Source: CALKXV01 sp964632495 (lineage in GTDB: Bacteria > Pseudomonadota > Alphaproteobacteria > Rhodobacterales > Rhodobacteraceae). From it: DNA of 26,339 nt. The stretch spans positions 1-26,339 of the forward strand of contig CAZWDS010000043.1 in NCBI GenBank assembly GCA_964632495.1, written 5' to 3'. Below the pieces are notes generated by a model. The model searched no databases, was not told where the DNA came from, and worked only from the letters and a program-made list of their open reading frames with translations. Position numbers and translations under genes: made by a program. This document shows, piece by piece, positions 1-7,105 of this stretch. How positions within the stretch are numbered: the first letter of the stretch is position 1; the number at the start of each line of letters is the position of its first letter.

Positions 1-264
1 TTCCATGTTAGCGCGCCGCCTCGGCAATTGTCACCGCCTGAGTCGCGTCGGCGCGGCGCACAACGTCCCCAATTGAGCGCAGGTTTGTGGCCCTTCTCTG
101 AATTTTTTGGTTCCGCTTCCGGCAAGATAGCGGACGTTCGCGCGTCTCGCAGCATCCTGCACTTCGGGCTCAATCCCGACCTTTGAATGGATTTTGGAGG
201 CGCAGGCTCGCCAGCGGCCGAACACATCTCATCCTGATTGAAGCGTCCAGCCACTTGACACTCT
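1..264. other. Left edge without a supportable gene
   Basis: I see no confident gene here. On the minus strand one frame reads a plausible stretch from about 225 to 31 and another frame reads a protein-like tail ending in a TAA at 8-10. Neither has a family I recognise or a clear start with a ribosome binding site. It could be the decayed or frameshifted end of a gene, or simply spacer downstream of bpt. No terminator hairpin with a T-run is visible after the bpt stop. Confidence 0.3.
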
Positions 265-1089
265 TCACCCCGTCGGGCGCGTGTCCGGCAAGCTGATCTG
301 CGCCACTTGTTCCGCAATTGGATCGGTCGACAGGGGATGAGGCTCGGATTGATAGCTTTCGGGGTCGTCCAGCGCTTTCCATTCGCCGCTCGAATAAACC
401 TCGACGCCCGAGAAGTTGGCTTTGTAGCCCATCTTGGCCGATCCCGGTACCCAATAGCCCAAATAAACATAAGGCAGTCCGGCGTCGCGGGCGATGTCGA
501 TGTGATCCAGAATGACGTAGGTGCCCAGGCTGGCAGGCGCCATGTCGGGGTCGTAAAAGCTGTAGACCATGCTCAAACCGTCATCCAGTACATCTGTCAG
601 ACAGACCGCACGCAACGTCTTGCCCTCGGCATCGCGCGTCGCGTATTCGACGACGCGGCTGCGGATCGGGGTTTCCTCGATCATTGCGGCGAATTCAAAA
701 ATATCCATATCGGCCATGCCACCATCGGCGTGGCGACTGTCCAGATAAGTGCGGAACAAGCTGTATTGTTCTTCCGTGGCCCAGGGCGACGTGGCTTCGC
801 GTTTCAGGGCGGTGTTCTTCTTCATCACCCGCTTCTGGTTTCGCGACATCCTAAAATCGCTGACCTTGATGCGGGCCGAATAACAAGCTGAACATTCCGC
901 GCAGGACGGCCGGTACAAAACATTCTGGGATCGGCGAAAGCCTTGTTTGGAAAGAGAATCGTTCAGTTGAACCGCATGGTCGCCTTGCAGGGACGTGAAC
1001 AACTTCCGCTCCATCCGCCCCTCAAGATAGGGGCAGGGTTGCGGGGCCGTCACATAGAACTGCGGCGCGACTGGAAGCGTATGGCGCAT
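265..1089 (-). CDS. bpt: Aspartate/glutamate leucyltransferase (arginyl-tRNA-protein transferase family)
   Basis: The enzyme transfers leucine from Leu-tRNA to the N-terminus of proteins that begin with Asp or Glu, marking them for ClpS/ClpAP degradation (bacterial N-degron pathway, cytosolic). At 274 aa it has the usual family length. The N-terminal part carries the cysteine cluster typical of the ATE/Bpt N-domain (C19 and C63, C66, C69 in PSCAECSACY) and the C-terminal GNAT-like part contains YLGYWVPGSAKMGYK. The start at MRHTLPVAPQFYVT matches the conserved family N-terminus as I recall it. It lies 88 bp downstream of the RDD gene on the same strand and may be co-transcribed. The bpt-versus-ate distinction is from overall similarity by recall; the family is sure. 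Confidence 0.93.
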   Translation of the reverse strand: MRHTLPVAPQFYVTAPQPCPYLEGRMERKLFTSLQGDHAVQLNDSLSKQGFRRSQNVLYRPSCAECSACYSARIKVSDFRMSRNQKRVMKKNTALKREATSPWATEEQYSLFRTYLDSRHADGGMADMDIFEFAAMIEETPIRSRVVEYATRDAEGKTLRAVCLTDVLDDGLSMVYSFYDPDMAPASLGTYVILDHIDIARDAGLPYVYLGYWVPGSAKMGYKANFSGVEVYSSGEWKALDDPESYQSEPHPLSTDPIAEQVAQISLPDTRPTG

Positions 1090-1177
1090 AGACCATCCCT
1101 AGATACACTGCGCAGACCCTAACAACCGAAAACGCCGCCGCCAATCCCCCATTATTGTGGAGTTATTGCACTAGGCC

Positions 1178-1642
1178 TTAACGCGCACTCTGGTTCAAAG
1201 CGACGGTGCCCAGAACCATATCGGTCAGGCCCTGTTTGCGCGAAGACATCACCATCATCGCCATCGAGATCAATTGCAGCGGAAACGTGATGACGGAAAA
1301 GAAGTAGCCCGCCGTGTGGAAGAAGGCCGTAGAGCCTGTCAGACGCTCACCATCGGCGGTGCGCAGACCAATCGCCATGATCCGCATCCCCGGCGTGGCA
1401 GAGCCCGACGCGATGGTGCCCCAACGATAGAAAAAACTGACGACGCCAAAGAGAAAAGGAAGGAAAAACAGCGCGGTAAAGAAAGAAAACATCGTCAGGA
1501 CGCCCACGATCAAGCCGATGAAAACCACGTCAATCACCCAAGCAAACAGACGTTTTGAAGGCACGTCGCTGTACATCTGCTCCATATACTCCGGGTCAGG
1601 CAGACCGGGGGTGCGGCGGGTGTAAGTCTCGGACGGTGACAT
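1178..1642 (-). CDS. RDD family membrane protein
   Basis: This 154-aa protein has the RDD pattern: a charged N-terminus, then two hydrophobic segments starting near SKRLFAWVIDVVFIGLIVGV, a loop with the GSATPGMRIMAIGLRT motif, and a last hydrophobic segment near the C-terminus. It should sit in the inner membrane; members are mostly uncharacterised and some are linked to ion transport. I chose the ATG at 1642 because the family core starts soon after it. An upstream TTG at 1699, overlapping the stop of the DUF2852 gene, would add 19 polar residues without family resemblance. It lies downstream of the two DUF2852 genes on the same strand. Confidence 0.82.
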   Translation of the reverse strand: MSPSETYTRRTPGLPDPEYMEQMYSDVPSKRLFAWVIDVVFIGLIVGVLTMFSFFTALFFLPFLFGVVSFFYRWGTIASGSATPGMRIMAIGLRTADGERLTGSTAFFHTAGYFFSVITFPLQLISMAMMVMSSRKQGLTDMVLGTVALNQSAR

Positions 1643-1695
1643 TATAGGGGCCTTTCGATGGGGTGTTTCGGTATTTGGGTTTGGGCGCCGGGATT

Positions 1696-2133
1696 TCAAA
1701 CGGCGCCGCGGTTGTCTTGGGCGATGCGCTCGCGTTCAACCATGAAGGTGTCGAACTGGTTCTTGTCTTTGGCATCGCGCAGACGGGTCAGGAACTGATC
1801 AAAATTTGTTTGTTCGCTTTCAAGGCGCTGCATCAACTCGCTGCGATAGGCATCAAAGCTGGAATTACCCGACGATTGTTCAGGGGCCGAGACCTGAGGT
1901 TTCAGCAAATCGACAGCTTCGCTCAGGCGGTGATCGCGGCCCAAACCGGCCAGTCTTGTCCATTGCCATCCAAGGAAAGCGGCCAGAAGCAGACCAAGCA
2001 ACCCGAACATATTCATCGCAACGATCGAGACAGGAATGGCAAAGCCGGTAAATCCGATGATTGCAAGGATTTGAACGGCAACTGGAGGTTTAGACAAATA
2101 GAGGGTTCGTTCGTCTTGTTGTTCAGAAGTCAT
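1696..2133 (-). CDS. DUF2852-like small membrane protein, paralogue 1
   Basis: The protein has 145 aa. Residues about 17-55 form two hydrophobic segments, followed by a soluble, charged C-terminal helix region. That C-terminal part aligns with the next gene upstream (2192-2605): GNSSFDAYRSELMQRLE against GNTAFDAYKHDTLRRLE, and both share RLRDAKDK. The two are therefore tandem paralogues. This copy lacks the FWPIGLALLAYMIW membrane motif seen in the other and is the more diverged. Function is unknown. A hairpin lies between the two genes and may set relative expression. The start ATG at 2133 follows a GGGGAAAAG purine stretch. Confidence 0.7.
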   Translation of the reverse strand: MTSEQQDERTLYLSKPPVAVQILAIIGFTGFAIPVSIVAMNMFGLLGLLLAAFLGWQWTRLAGLGRDHRLSEAVDLLKPQVSAPEQSSGNSSFDAYRSELMQRLESEQTNFDQFLTRLRDAKDKNQFDTFMVERERIAQDNRGAV

Positions 2134-2155
2134 TTCGCTTTTCCCCGTTAGAGAA

Positions 2156-2177
2156 GGGCCCCGCTTTTACGGGGCCC
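2156..2177 (-). terminator. GC-rich hairpin between the DUF2852 paralogues (possible attenuating terminator)
   Basis: GGGCCCCG at 2156-2163 pairs perfectly with CGGGGCCC at 2170-2177 around a 6-nt loop. On the minus strand it is followed by TTCTCT, a weak U-tract, so it may only partly terminate transcription coming from the upstream paralogue or may protect its mRNA end. Confidence 0.5.
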
Positions 2178-2191
2178 GTTGTTTTGCACTA

Positions 2192-2605
2192 TTATGCCGG
2201 CTTTTCGTCTGCTGTTTCGGACTTTTTCGTCCGGTCTTCCATGAACTGGTCGAACTCGGCCTTGTCTTTGGCATCCCGCAAACGTTGCATGAATTCCTCG
2301 AAGGCGTCTTGTTCGTCTTCCAGACGACGCAGTGTGTCGTGCTTGTAAGCGTCGAAAGCTGTATTACCGCTGGTTTTGAAAGCGGCGCGGACACTTGTGC
2401 GCGTGGCGCAGGACCGGTTGAACATGCGTTTGCTCCAAATCATGTAGGCCAGAAGGGCAAGGCCAATAGGCCAGAAGAAAATAAAGCCGAGTACCATGGC
2501 TATGATCCACGCGCCTTTGCCGCGCTCGTCCAGCCAACGCTCGCTTCTGCGCATCCATCCTTCGTTGTAAGAAGGTGTCGCGGTCAGGGGTGCGGTGGTC
2601 ATCAT
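2192..2605 (-). CDS. DUF2852 family small membrane protein, paralogue 2
   Basis: This 137-aa protein matches the DUF2852 pattern as I remember it: an N-terminal helix containing GWMRRSERWLDERGKGAW, a membrane segment with FFWPIGLALLAYMIW (about residues 36-57), then a charged C-terminal helix. Function is unknown; the family is frequent in Alphaproteobacteria. Two consecutive ATGs at 2605 and 2602 follow AAGGAG, and the second has the better spacing. The start region is preceded by an unusual promoter with two inverted-repeat operators, so this gene is probably regulated, and the paralogue and RDD genes downstream could respond with it. Confidence 0.78.
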   Translation of the reverse strand: MMTTAPLTATPSYNEGWMRRSERWLDERGKGAWIIAMVLGFIFFWPIGLALLAYMIWSKRMFNRSCATRTSVRAAFKTSGNTAFDAYKHDTLRRLEDEQDAFEEFMQRLRDAKDKAEFDQFMEDRTKKSETADEKPA

Positions 2606-2626
2606 TGTGCTCCTTGGTTTCAGTTA

Positions 2627-2645
2627 ATGTGAATGCCTTTCACAT
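2627..2645. promoter_or_regulatory. Operator-like inverted repeat 1 (7-5-7)
   Basis: ATGTGAA and TTCACAT form a perfect 7-bp inverted repeat separated by 5 nt. It covers the predicted transcription start of the DUF2852 promoter. The TGTGA/TCACA cores are 7 nt apart, one more than in a CRP site, so CRP is unlikely. The binding protein is unknown. Confidence 0.6.
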
Positions 2646-2650
2646 CTAAG

Positions 2651-2678
2651 ATATCAGGAGTTCTGGCAGAAAGTTCAA
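2651..2678 (-). promoter_or_regulatory. Predicted sigma-70 promoter of the DUF2852 gene
   Basis: On the minus strand TTGAAC (2678-2673) and TGATAT (2656-2651) are 16 nt apart. The start of transcription would be near 2644, about 39 bp upstream of the ATG. It lies between the two inverted repeats. The boxes are only partial consensus matches. Confidence 0.45.
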
Positions 2679-2684
2679 GCGTCA

Positions 2685-2703
2685 ATGTGAACTATTTTTA
2701 CAT
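2685..2703. promoter_or_regulatory. Operator-like inverted repeat 2 (7-5-7, one mismatch)
   Basis: ATGTGAA, 5 nt, then TTTACAT: the same arrangement as the repeat at 2627-2645 with one changed base. It lies just upstream of the predicted -35 box, 58 bp from the first copy. Two copies in the same design suggest cooperative binding of one dimeric regulator. Confidence 0.55.
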
Positions 2704-2744
2704 TATTCGTGTAAGGTGCTGAATCTGATCAATATAAAAGCGAT

Positions 2745-3215
2745 TTAGGACGTGAATTTCGCCACTTCCGCGCCGCACATCCGCAACAATTGCCCCGGTG
2801 AAATCGGAAAAATATGCCTTGGAGTTCCTGCCGCAGCGTAGATCACATCATAATCGGATAGGCGTGGATCGAAGAACACTTTGGACGGTGTCAGATGCCC
2901 AATTGGGGCCACGCCGCCGATGGCAAAACCCGTGCTGGCGCGGACAAAGGCCGCATCCGCACGTCCCAAAGCTTCGCCCGCAACCTCCGAGGCAAGGGAC
3001 GGATCCACCTGATTGCCGCCCGCCGTGATGAACAGGACCGCCGCATCGCTGTCCTCACCCCGAAAGATAATAGATTTGGCGATCTGGTCGATCTGACACC
3101 CGGCTTCCCGCGCCGCGTCCGCCGCCGTGCGCGTCTCGCCCGGCATCTCTAGGACGTCAGAGGCGACGCCCGACGCTTCAAGAGCAGCTTTGACACGTTT
3201 CAGACTTTTGCTCAT
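2745..3215 (-). CDS. YbaK/EbsC family aminoacyl-tRNA deacylase
   Basis: Proteins of this family hydrolyse mischarged tRNA in trans, typically Cys-tRNA(Pro) or Ala-tRNA(Pro). The 156-aa product is of family length. K47 in QIAKSIIF fits the conserved active-site lysine and GGVAPIGH (residues 100-107) is the conserved glycine/histidine loop. The start at 3215 (MSKSLKRVKAAL) gives the usual N-terminus. An ATG at 3239 would add eight residues and has no better ribosome binding site; longer readings upstream run antisense into glnE and are unlikely. It diverges from glnE across 63 bp. The exact substrate cannot be told from sequence. Confidence 0.87.
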   Translation of the reverse strand: MSKSLKRVKAALEASGVASDVLEMPGETRTAADAAREAGCQIDQIAKSIIFRGEDSDAAVLFITAGGNQVDPSLASEVAGEALGRADAAFVRASTGFAIGGVAPIGHLTPSKVFFDPRLSDYDVIYAAAGTPRHIFPISPGQLLRMCGAEVAKFTS

Positions 3216-3278
3216 GCCCCATGGCTGCCGATTTTGCATTCCGGTTGCAAGGGATTTCAGGGGCGTTAGCCTTCCCCC

Positions 3279-6065
3279 ATGACAGCTTCTTTTGAGAAAC
3301 GCCTCACCCGATCCCCCATTGCCTTTGATCCCGAGCGCGGGGCCGAGGCTTTGGCCCATGTCGGGGCCGTCTCGGGCGATGTTCAGGCACTTTTGAAGGG
3401 GGCTGCCGGATCCTCGGACCACATGTCCGATCTGTTGCGCCGGGAAGGCGCTTGGCTGAGCGAGGTGCTGAGCGAACCGCCCGAAACCACGTTCGACGCC
3501 CTGATGGCCGAAACCCCGCCCGAAAGCCAAAAGGACGTCATGGTGTTCCTCAGGCAGCAAAAAGCGCGCGTCGCCTTGTTGACAGGGCTCACCGATCTGG
3601 GTGGCGTCTGGTCCTTGGAAGAAGTGACGGGCGCACTGACACGTTTCGCCGATCATGCGGTTGAAGTGGCCTTGCGCACCGCCATCCGCCGCGAAATGCA
3701 ACGCGGGAAACTGCCGGGGCAGACCGAAGATGATCTGGGCGTGGCGGGCGGCTTGGCCGTTTTAGCCATGGGCAAGATGGGCGCGGGCGAGTTGAACTAT
3801 TCGTCCGACATCGACCTGATCTGTCTGTTTGATGAAACCCGTTTCGATACGGACGACTATGCTGAAGCACGCACGTCCTTCGTCCGCGCCGTCCGTGCGA
3901 TGACCCAAATGCTAAGCGAGCGTACGGCGGATGGATACGTCTTTCGCACTGATCTGCGCTTGCGCCCCGATGCTTCGGTCACGCCGGTCGCGATCTCGAT
4001 GGAGGCGGCTGAACGGTACTACGAAAGCTTCGGGCGCACATGGGAACGGGCCGCATTCATCAAAGCGCGCGCGGCGGCGGGGGACATCGCGGCGGGTGAG
4101 ACGTTTCTGAAGACGTTGACCCCCTTCATCTGGCGGCGTCATCTGGACTTTGCCGCCATTCAAGATGCGCAAGACATGCGGCTGCGCATTCGCGACCACA
4201 AAGGCCTGTACCAAGCCCCGTCTCATCTGGGCCATGATCTGAAGTTGGGCCAAGGCGGCATCCGAGAGATCGAATTTTTTACCCAGACTCGTCAATTAAT
4301 TTCGGGCGGACGCGATCCCGATCTGCGTGATCCGACGACCGTGGGCGGCTTGGCGCAATTGGCGGCCAAAGGCTGGGTGCCGGACGGGGATGCAGAAACG
4401 CTGACGGAAGATTACCGCGCACACCGCGAGGTGGAGCACCGCGTCCAGATGATCGCGGACAAACAAACCCACATGTTGCCCGAAACCGAAGCCGAGTTTG
4501 CGCGCATCGCCGCACTGGCCGGGCAAGATCCACAGGACTATGCCCGCGACATCACCGAACGCCTGACCCGCGTGCATCGTCTGACCGACGTGTTCTTTGC
4601 GCCAGAGGACAAGACCCCAAACGAAGACGCCCCGCACCTTGACGGCGGCGAGACGGTTGAGCGCTGGTCCGGCTATCCCGCCCTGCGCTCACCGCGCGCG
4701 GTCGATATCTTCGAACGGGTCTGGCCGAAACTGCAAACGCGTCTGGCCGCAGCGTCTCACCCGGAAGAGGCTCTGGCCAATTTTGACGGTTTTCTGAAAG
4801 GCCTGCCGGCGGGCGTTCAGTTGTTTTCTCTGTTCGAAGCCAATCCGCAACTGTTGGATCTGGTGGTGGATATTGTCGACACGGCCCCGGGGCTTGGCGG
4901 GCATCTGTCGCGAAATGCGGAAGTCTTTGATGCCGTTCTGGGCGGGCAGTTCTTTGCGGACTGGCCCGGACAGGACGCGCTTTTGACCGAGATTTCGGCC
5001 CTTTTGTCAGGCACGGACGACTACGAGAAAAAACTGGACCTTGCCCGGGTCTGGGCGCGGGAATGGCGGTTCCGGATCGGTGTGCATCATCTGCGCGGTT
5101 TGATCGAAGCGGAAGACAGCGGCCAGCAATACGCCGACGTCGCGGGCGCGGTTCTATCGGCGCTTTGGCCGGACGTACTGGCGCAATTCGCGCTGAAACA
5201 TGGGGCGCCACCGGGGCGCGGGGCGGCGGTGCTGGCCATGGGCTCGCTTGGCGCCGAACGGTTGAACGCAGGCTCCGATCTGGACTTGATCGTGATCTAT
5301 GACGGGCAGGGGGCCGAAGCCTCGGATGGCCCGCGCCCTTTGGCAACGCGGCCCTATTTCGCAAGGCTGACGCAGGCTTTGGTGACGGCTTTGTCCGCGC
5401 CGACGTCCGAGGGCAAGCTTTACGAGGTCGACATGCGGTTGCGCCCCTCGGGACGGCAAGGCCCTGTGGCGACCGCGCTGACCTCGTTCGAAAGTTACCA
5501 AAGGACCGAAGCCTGGACATGGGAGCATCTGGCCTTGACACGCGCCCGCGTGGTGACCGGGGATCCTGTGCTTATGACAGATATCGAAGCGATCCGCCGT
5601 GATGTGCTGGCGCAACCCCGCGAACGCGACGCGGTTCTAACCGACGTGACCGACATGCGCGCGCGTCTGGGGCAAGCCAAACCCGCCACGGGCGTGCTGG
5701 ACGTGAAGGCCGGAGCAGGCCGCTTGCAGGACATCGAGCTTTTGGCCCAAACCGCGACGCTTTTGACGGGCGCGCCTGTGCAAAGGTTGCCGGATCAACT
5801 GGGTCTTGTGCGCGATGCGTTTGGTCTGTCCAAAGACGCCGAGGCCAAGCTGATCGAAGCCGCAAGCACCTTCTGGCGCATTCAGGCCGTGCTTCGTCTG
5901 ATCGAAGGCACGGACAGCACGGACGTCACCGGGGCCGGAGCCAACGGGTTCCTGCTGCGCGGCTCTGGTCACAACAGTGTCGAGGCCTTGGGGGAAGAGG
6001 TCAAAGACCTGGCGGACTGGAGCGATGCGCTGATTTCAAAGGCTCTTGGCAGCGGCGATACTTAG
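3279..6065 (+). CDS. glnE: Bifunctional glutamine synthetase adenylyltransferase/adenylyl-removing enzyme
   Basis: GlnE adds AMP to a tyrosine of glutamine synthetase and removes it, under control of PII proteins, adjusting nitrogen assimilation. The product has 928 aa, the normal length. Both nucleotidyltransferase domains are visible: the N-terminal (adenylyl-removing) one with GKMGAGELNYSSDIDLI, metal ligands D177 and D179, and the C-terminal (adenylylating) one with GSLGAERLNAGSDLDLIV, D667 and D669. GQGGIREIEFFTQ in the first half and GRLQDIELLAQ in the second are the matching second motifs. The start ATG at 3279 is close to the divergent YbaK-like gene. A small ORF follows 40 bp downstream on the same strand. 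Confidence 0.97.
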   Translation: MTASFEKRLTRSPIAFDPERGAEALAHVGAVSGDVQALLKGAAGSSDHMSDLLRREGAWLSEVLSEPPETTFDALMAETPPESQKDVMVFLRQQKARVALLTGLTDLGGVWSLEEVTGALTRFADHAVEVALRTAIRREMQRGKLPGQTEDDLGVAGGLAVLAMGKMGAGELNYSSDIDLICLFDETRFDTDDYAEARTSFVRAVRAMTQMLSERTADGYVFRTDLRLRPDASVTPVAISMEAAERYYESFGRTWERAAFIKARAAAGDIAAGETFLKTLTPFIWRRHLDFAAIQDAQDMRLRIRDHKGLYQAPSHLGHDLKLGQGGIREIEFFTQTRQLISGGRDPDLRDPTTVGGLAQLAAKGWVPDGDAETLTEDYRAHREVEHRVQMIADKQTHMLPETEAEFARIAALAGQDPQDYARDITERLTRVHRLTDVFFAPEDKTPNEDAPHLDGGETVERWSGYPALRSPRAVDIFERVWPKLQTRLAAASHPEEALANFDGFLKGLPAGVQLFSLFEANPQLLDLVVDIVDTAPGLGGHLSRNAEVFDAVLGGQFFADWPGQDALLTEISALLSGTDDYEKKLDLARVWAREWRFRIGVHHLRGLIEAEDSGQQYADVAGAVLSALWPDVLAQFALKHGAPPGRGAAVLAMGSLGAERLNAGSDLDLIVIYDGQGAEASDGPRPLATRPYFARLTQALVTALSAPTSEGKLYEVDMRLRPSGRQGPVATALTSFESYQRTEAWTWEHLALTRARVVTGDPVLMTDIEAIRRDVLAQPRERDAVLTDVTDMRARLGQAKPATGVLDVKAGAGRLQDIELLAQTATLLTGAPVQRLPDQLGLVRDAFGLSKDAEAKLIEAASTFWRIQAVLRLIEGTDSTDVTGAGANGFLLRGSGHNSVEALGEEVKDLADWSDALISKALGSGDT

Positions 6066-6105
6066 GACTAGCGTCTGCTCAGATTTGCGAAGGACAAGGG
6101 CCGCC

Positions 6106-6369
6106 ATGAAACACGCACAAGATCCCAAGGGCTTGATCCATGACAGCTACCGCATCGACGGGATCACTGCGCCCGAATGCCGGTCGATCTTTCTGGACTG
6201 GGCTATTTCAGTGCCCGAAGGTGTTGAGGCCGGAACGGCTGCGCGCAGCCTGCTGGACATCTATGCCGCCGACCATCCCGATCACCCCATGACCCAAGTG
6301 CTTGAAGAGGCACTGTTGGCCCCAGCGGCGACGGGTCGCCGTGGCGGGGCACGGGCGCGACGATCCTAA
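6106..6369 (+). CDS. Small conserved-looking hypothetical protein
   Basis: An 87-aa ORF directly after glnE on the same strand, with the purine-rich ribosome binding site AAGGACAAGGG before the ATG at 6106. The protein is soluble and acidic in its first 70 residues, with no membrane segment, and ends in a basic tail (RRGGARARRS). I do not recognise a named domain, although the short helical layout with LDWAISVPEG is typical of small cytosolic proteins in Rhodobacteraceae. An in-frame ATG at 6046 lies inside glnE and is less likely. It faces eda, whose stop lies 28 bp away. Co-expression with glnE is likely; function unknown. Confidence 0.72.
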   Translation: MKHAQDPKGLIHDSYRIDGITAPECRSIFLDWAISVPEGVEAGTAARSLLDIYAADHPDHPMTQVLEEALLAPAATGRRGGARARRS

Positions 6370-6397
6370 GATTTGGCGTCTTGTGTCCGGCTTTTGC

Positions 6398-7039
6398 CTA
6401 ACGGTTAAGTTGCGACGCTTCGCGGGCCAAGGCTTCGATCCCGGCCCAGTCACCGTTTTTGACCAAATCGCCGGGTGCCACCCAAGATCCACCCACACAA
6501 AGCGTGTTCGGCAAGGACAAGTAGTTGGCAACGTTTCCAAGGCTGACACCGCCCGTCGGGCAGAACCGAACCGCCGGAAGTGGCGCGGACAGGCCTTTCA
6601 AAGCGGGTGCCCCACCTGACGTTTCCGCCGGGAAAAACTTTTGTACGGTATAGCCTCGTTCCAGCAACGCCATCACTTCGGTCGCCGTGGCGGCGCCCGG
6701 CAGCATTGGCAGATCGGCGTCTTCGGCTGCGTCCAGCAAAGCGGGGGTCGACCCCGGTGACACACCGAACATCGCGCCCGCTTCTTTTGCAGCCTTCACA
6801 TCCGCCGGAGTGAGCAAAGTGCCCGCCCCGACAACACCGCCTTCAACCGAGGCCATTTCACGGATCACATCCAAAGCAATGGGCGTGCGCAGCGTGACTT
6901 CCAGTGCGGGCAAACCGCCGGCCACCAAAGCCTCGGCCAAGGGGCGGGCGTGGGCGATGTCGGACACGGTAATCACCGGGATCACCGGGGCCAGTTGGCA
7001 AATCTCGGCGGCAGCGGCGCTGGCTTCAGTTGGGGTCAT
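6398..7039 (-). CDS. eda: KDPG aldolase (2-dehydro-3-deoxy-6-phosphogluconate aldolase)
   Basis: Eda splits KDPG into pyruvate and glyceraldehyde 3-phosphate, the last step of the Entner-Doudoroff pathway, and can also act on 4-hydroxy-2-oxoglutarate. The 213-aa TIM-barrel protein has E47 in ALEVTLRT, the Schiff-base lysine K134 in TVQKFFPAET, and the phosphate-binding FCPTGGV loop. It follows edd by 66 bp on the same strand, so the two are very likely one operon. Upstream glucose-6-phosphate enzymes (zwf, pgl) are not in this window. Confidence 0.96.
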   Translation of the reverse strand: MTPTEASAAAAEICQLAPVIPVITVSDIAHARPLAEALVAGGLPALEVTLRTPIALDVIREMASVEGGVVGAGTLLTPADVKAAKEAGAMFGVSPGSTPALLDAAEDADLPMLPGAATATEVMALLERGYTVQKFFPAETSGGAPALKGLSAPLPAVRFCPTGGVSLGNVANYLSLPNTLCVGGSWVAPGDLVKNGDWAGIEALAREASQLNR

Positions 7040-7105
7040 GGTGTGGTCCTTTAGAATTTGGCGGCACGATATCTTAGAAGACGGGGGCCGGGAAGATGGT
7101 CAGGG

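Noticed and set aside
1643..1699. TTG start of the RDD gene overlapping the DUF2852 stop
   Set aside because: Adds 19 polar residues without family similarity; ATG at 1642 fits the family better.
2628..2644. CRP site upstream of DUF2852
   Set aside because: TGTGA and TCACA are 7 nt apart instead of 6.
2699..2715. TTACA-N7-TGTAA inverted repeat
   Set aside because: Overlaps the second 7-5-7 repeat, is shorter and occurs once, so it is more likely a by-product of the AT-rich segment.
3216..3701. N-terminal extension of the YbaK-like gene
   Set aside because: It would run antisense through the start of glnE; the family N-terminus begins at 3215.
4552..5541. Long minus-strand ORF (329 codons) inside glnE
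   Set aside because: It is Arg/Pro/Ser-rich with no motif, and lies antisense to well-conserved glnE motifs; a shadow of GC-rich codon use.
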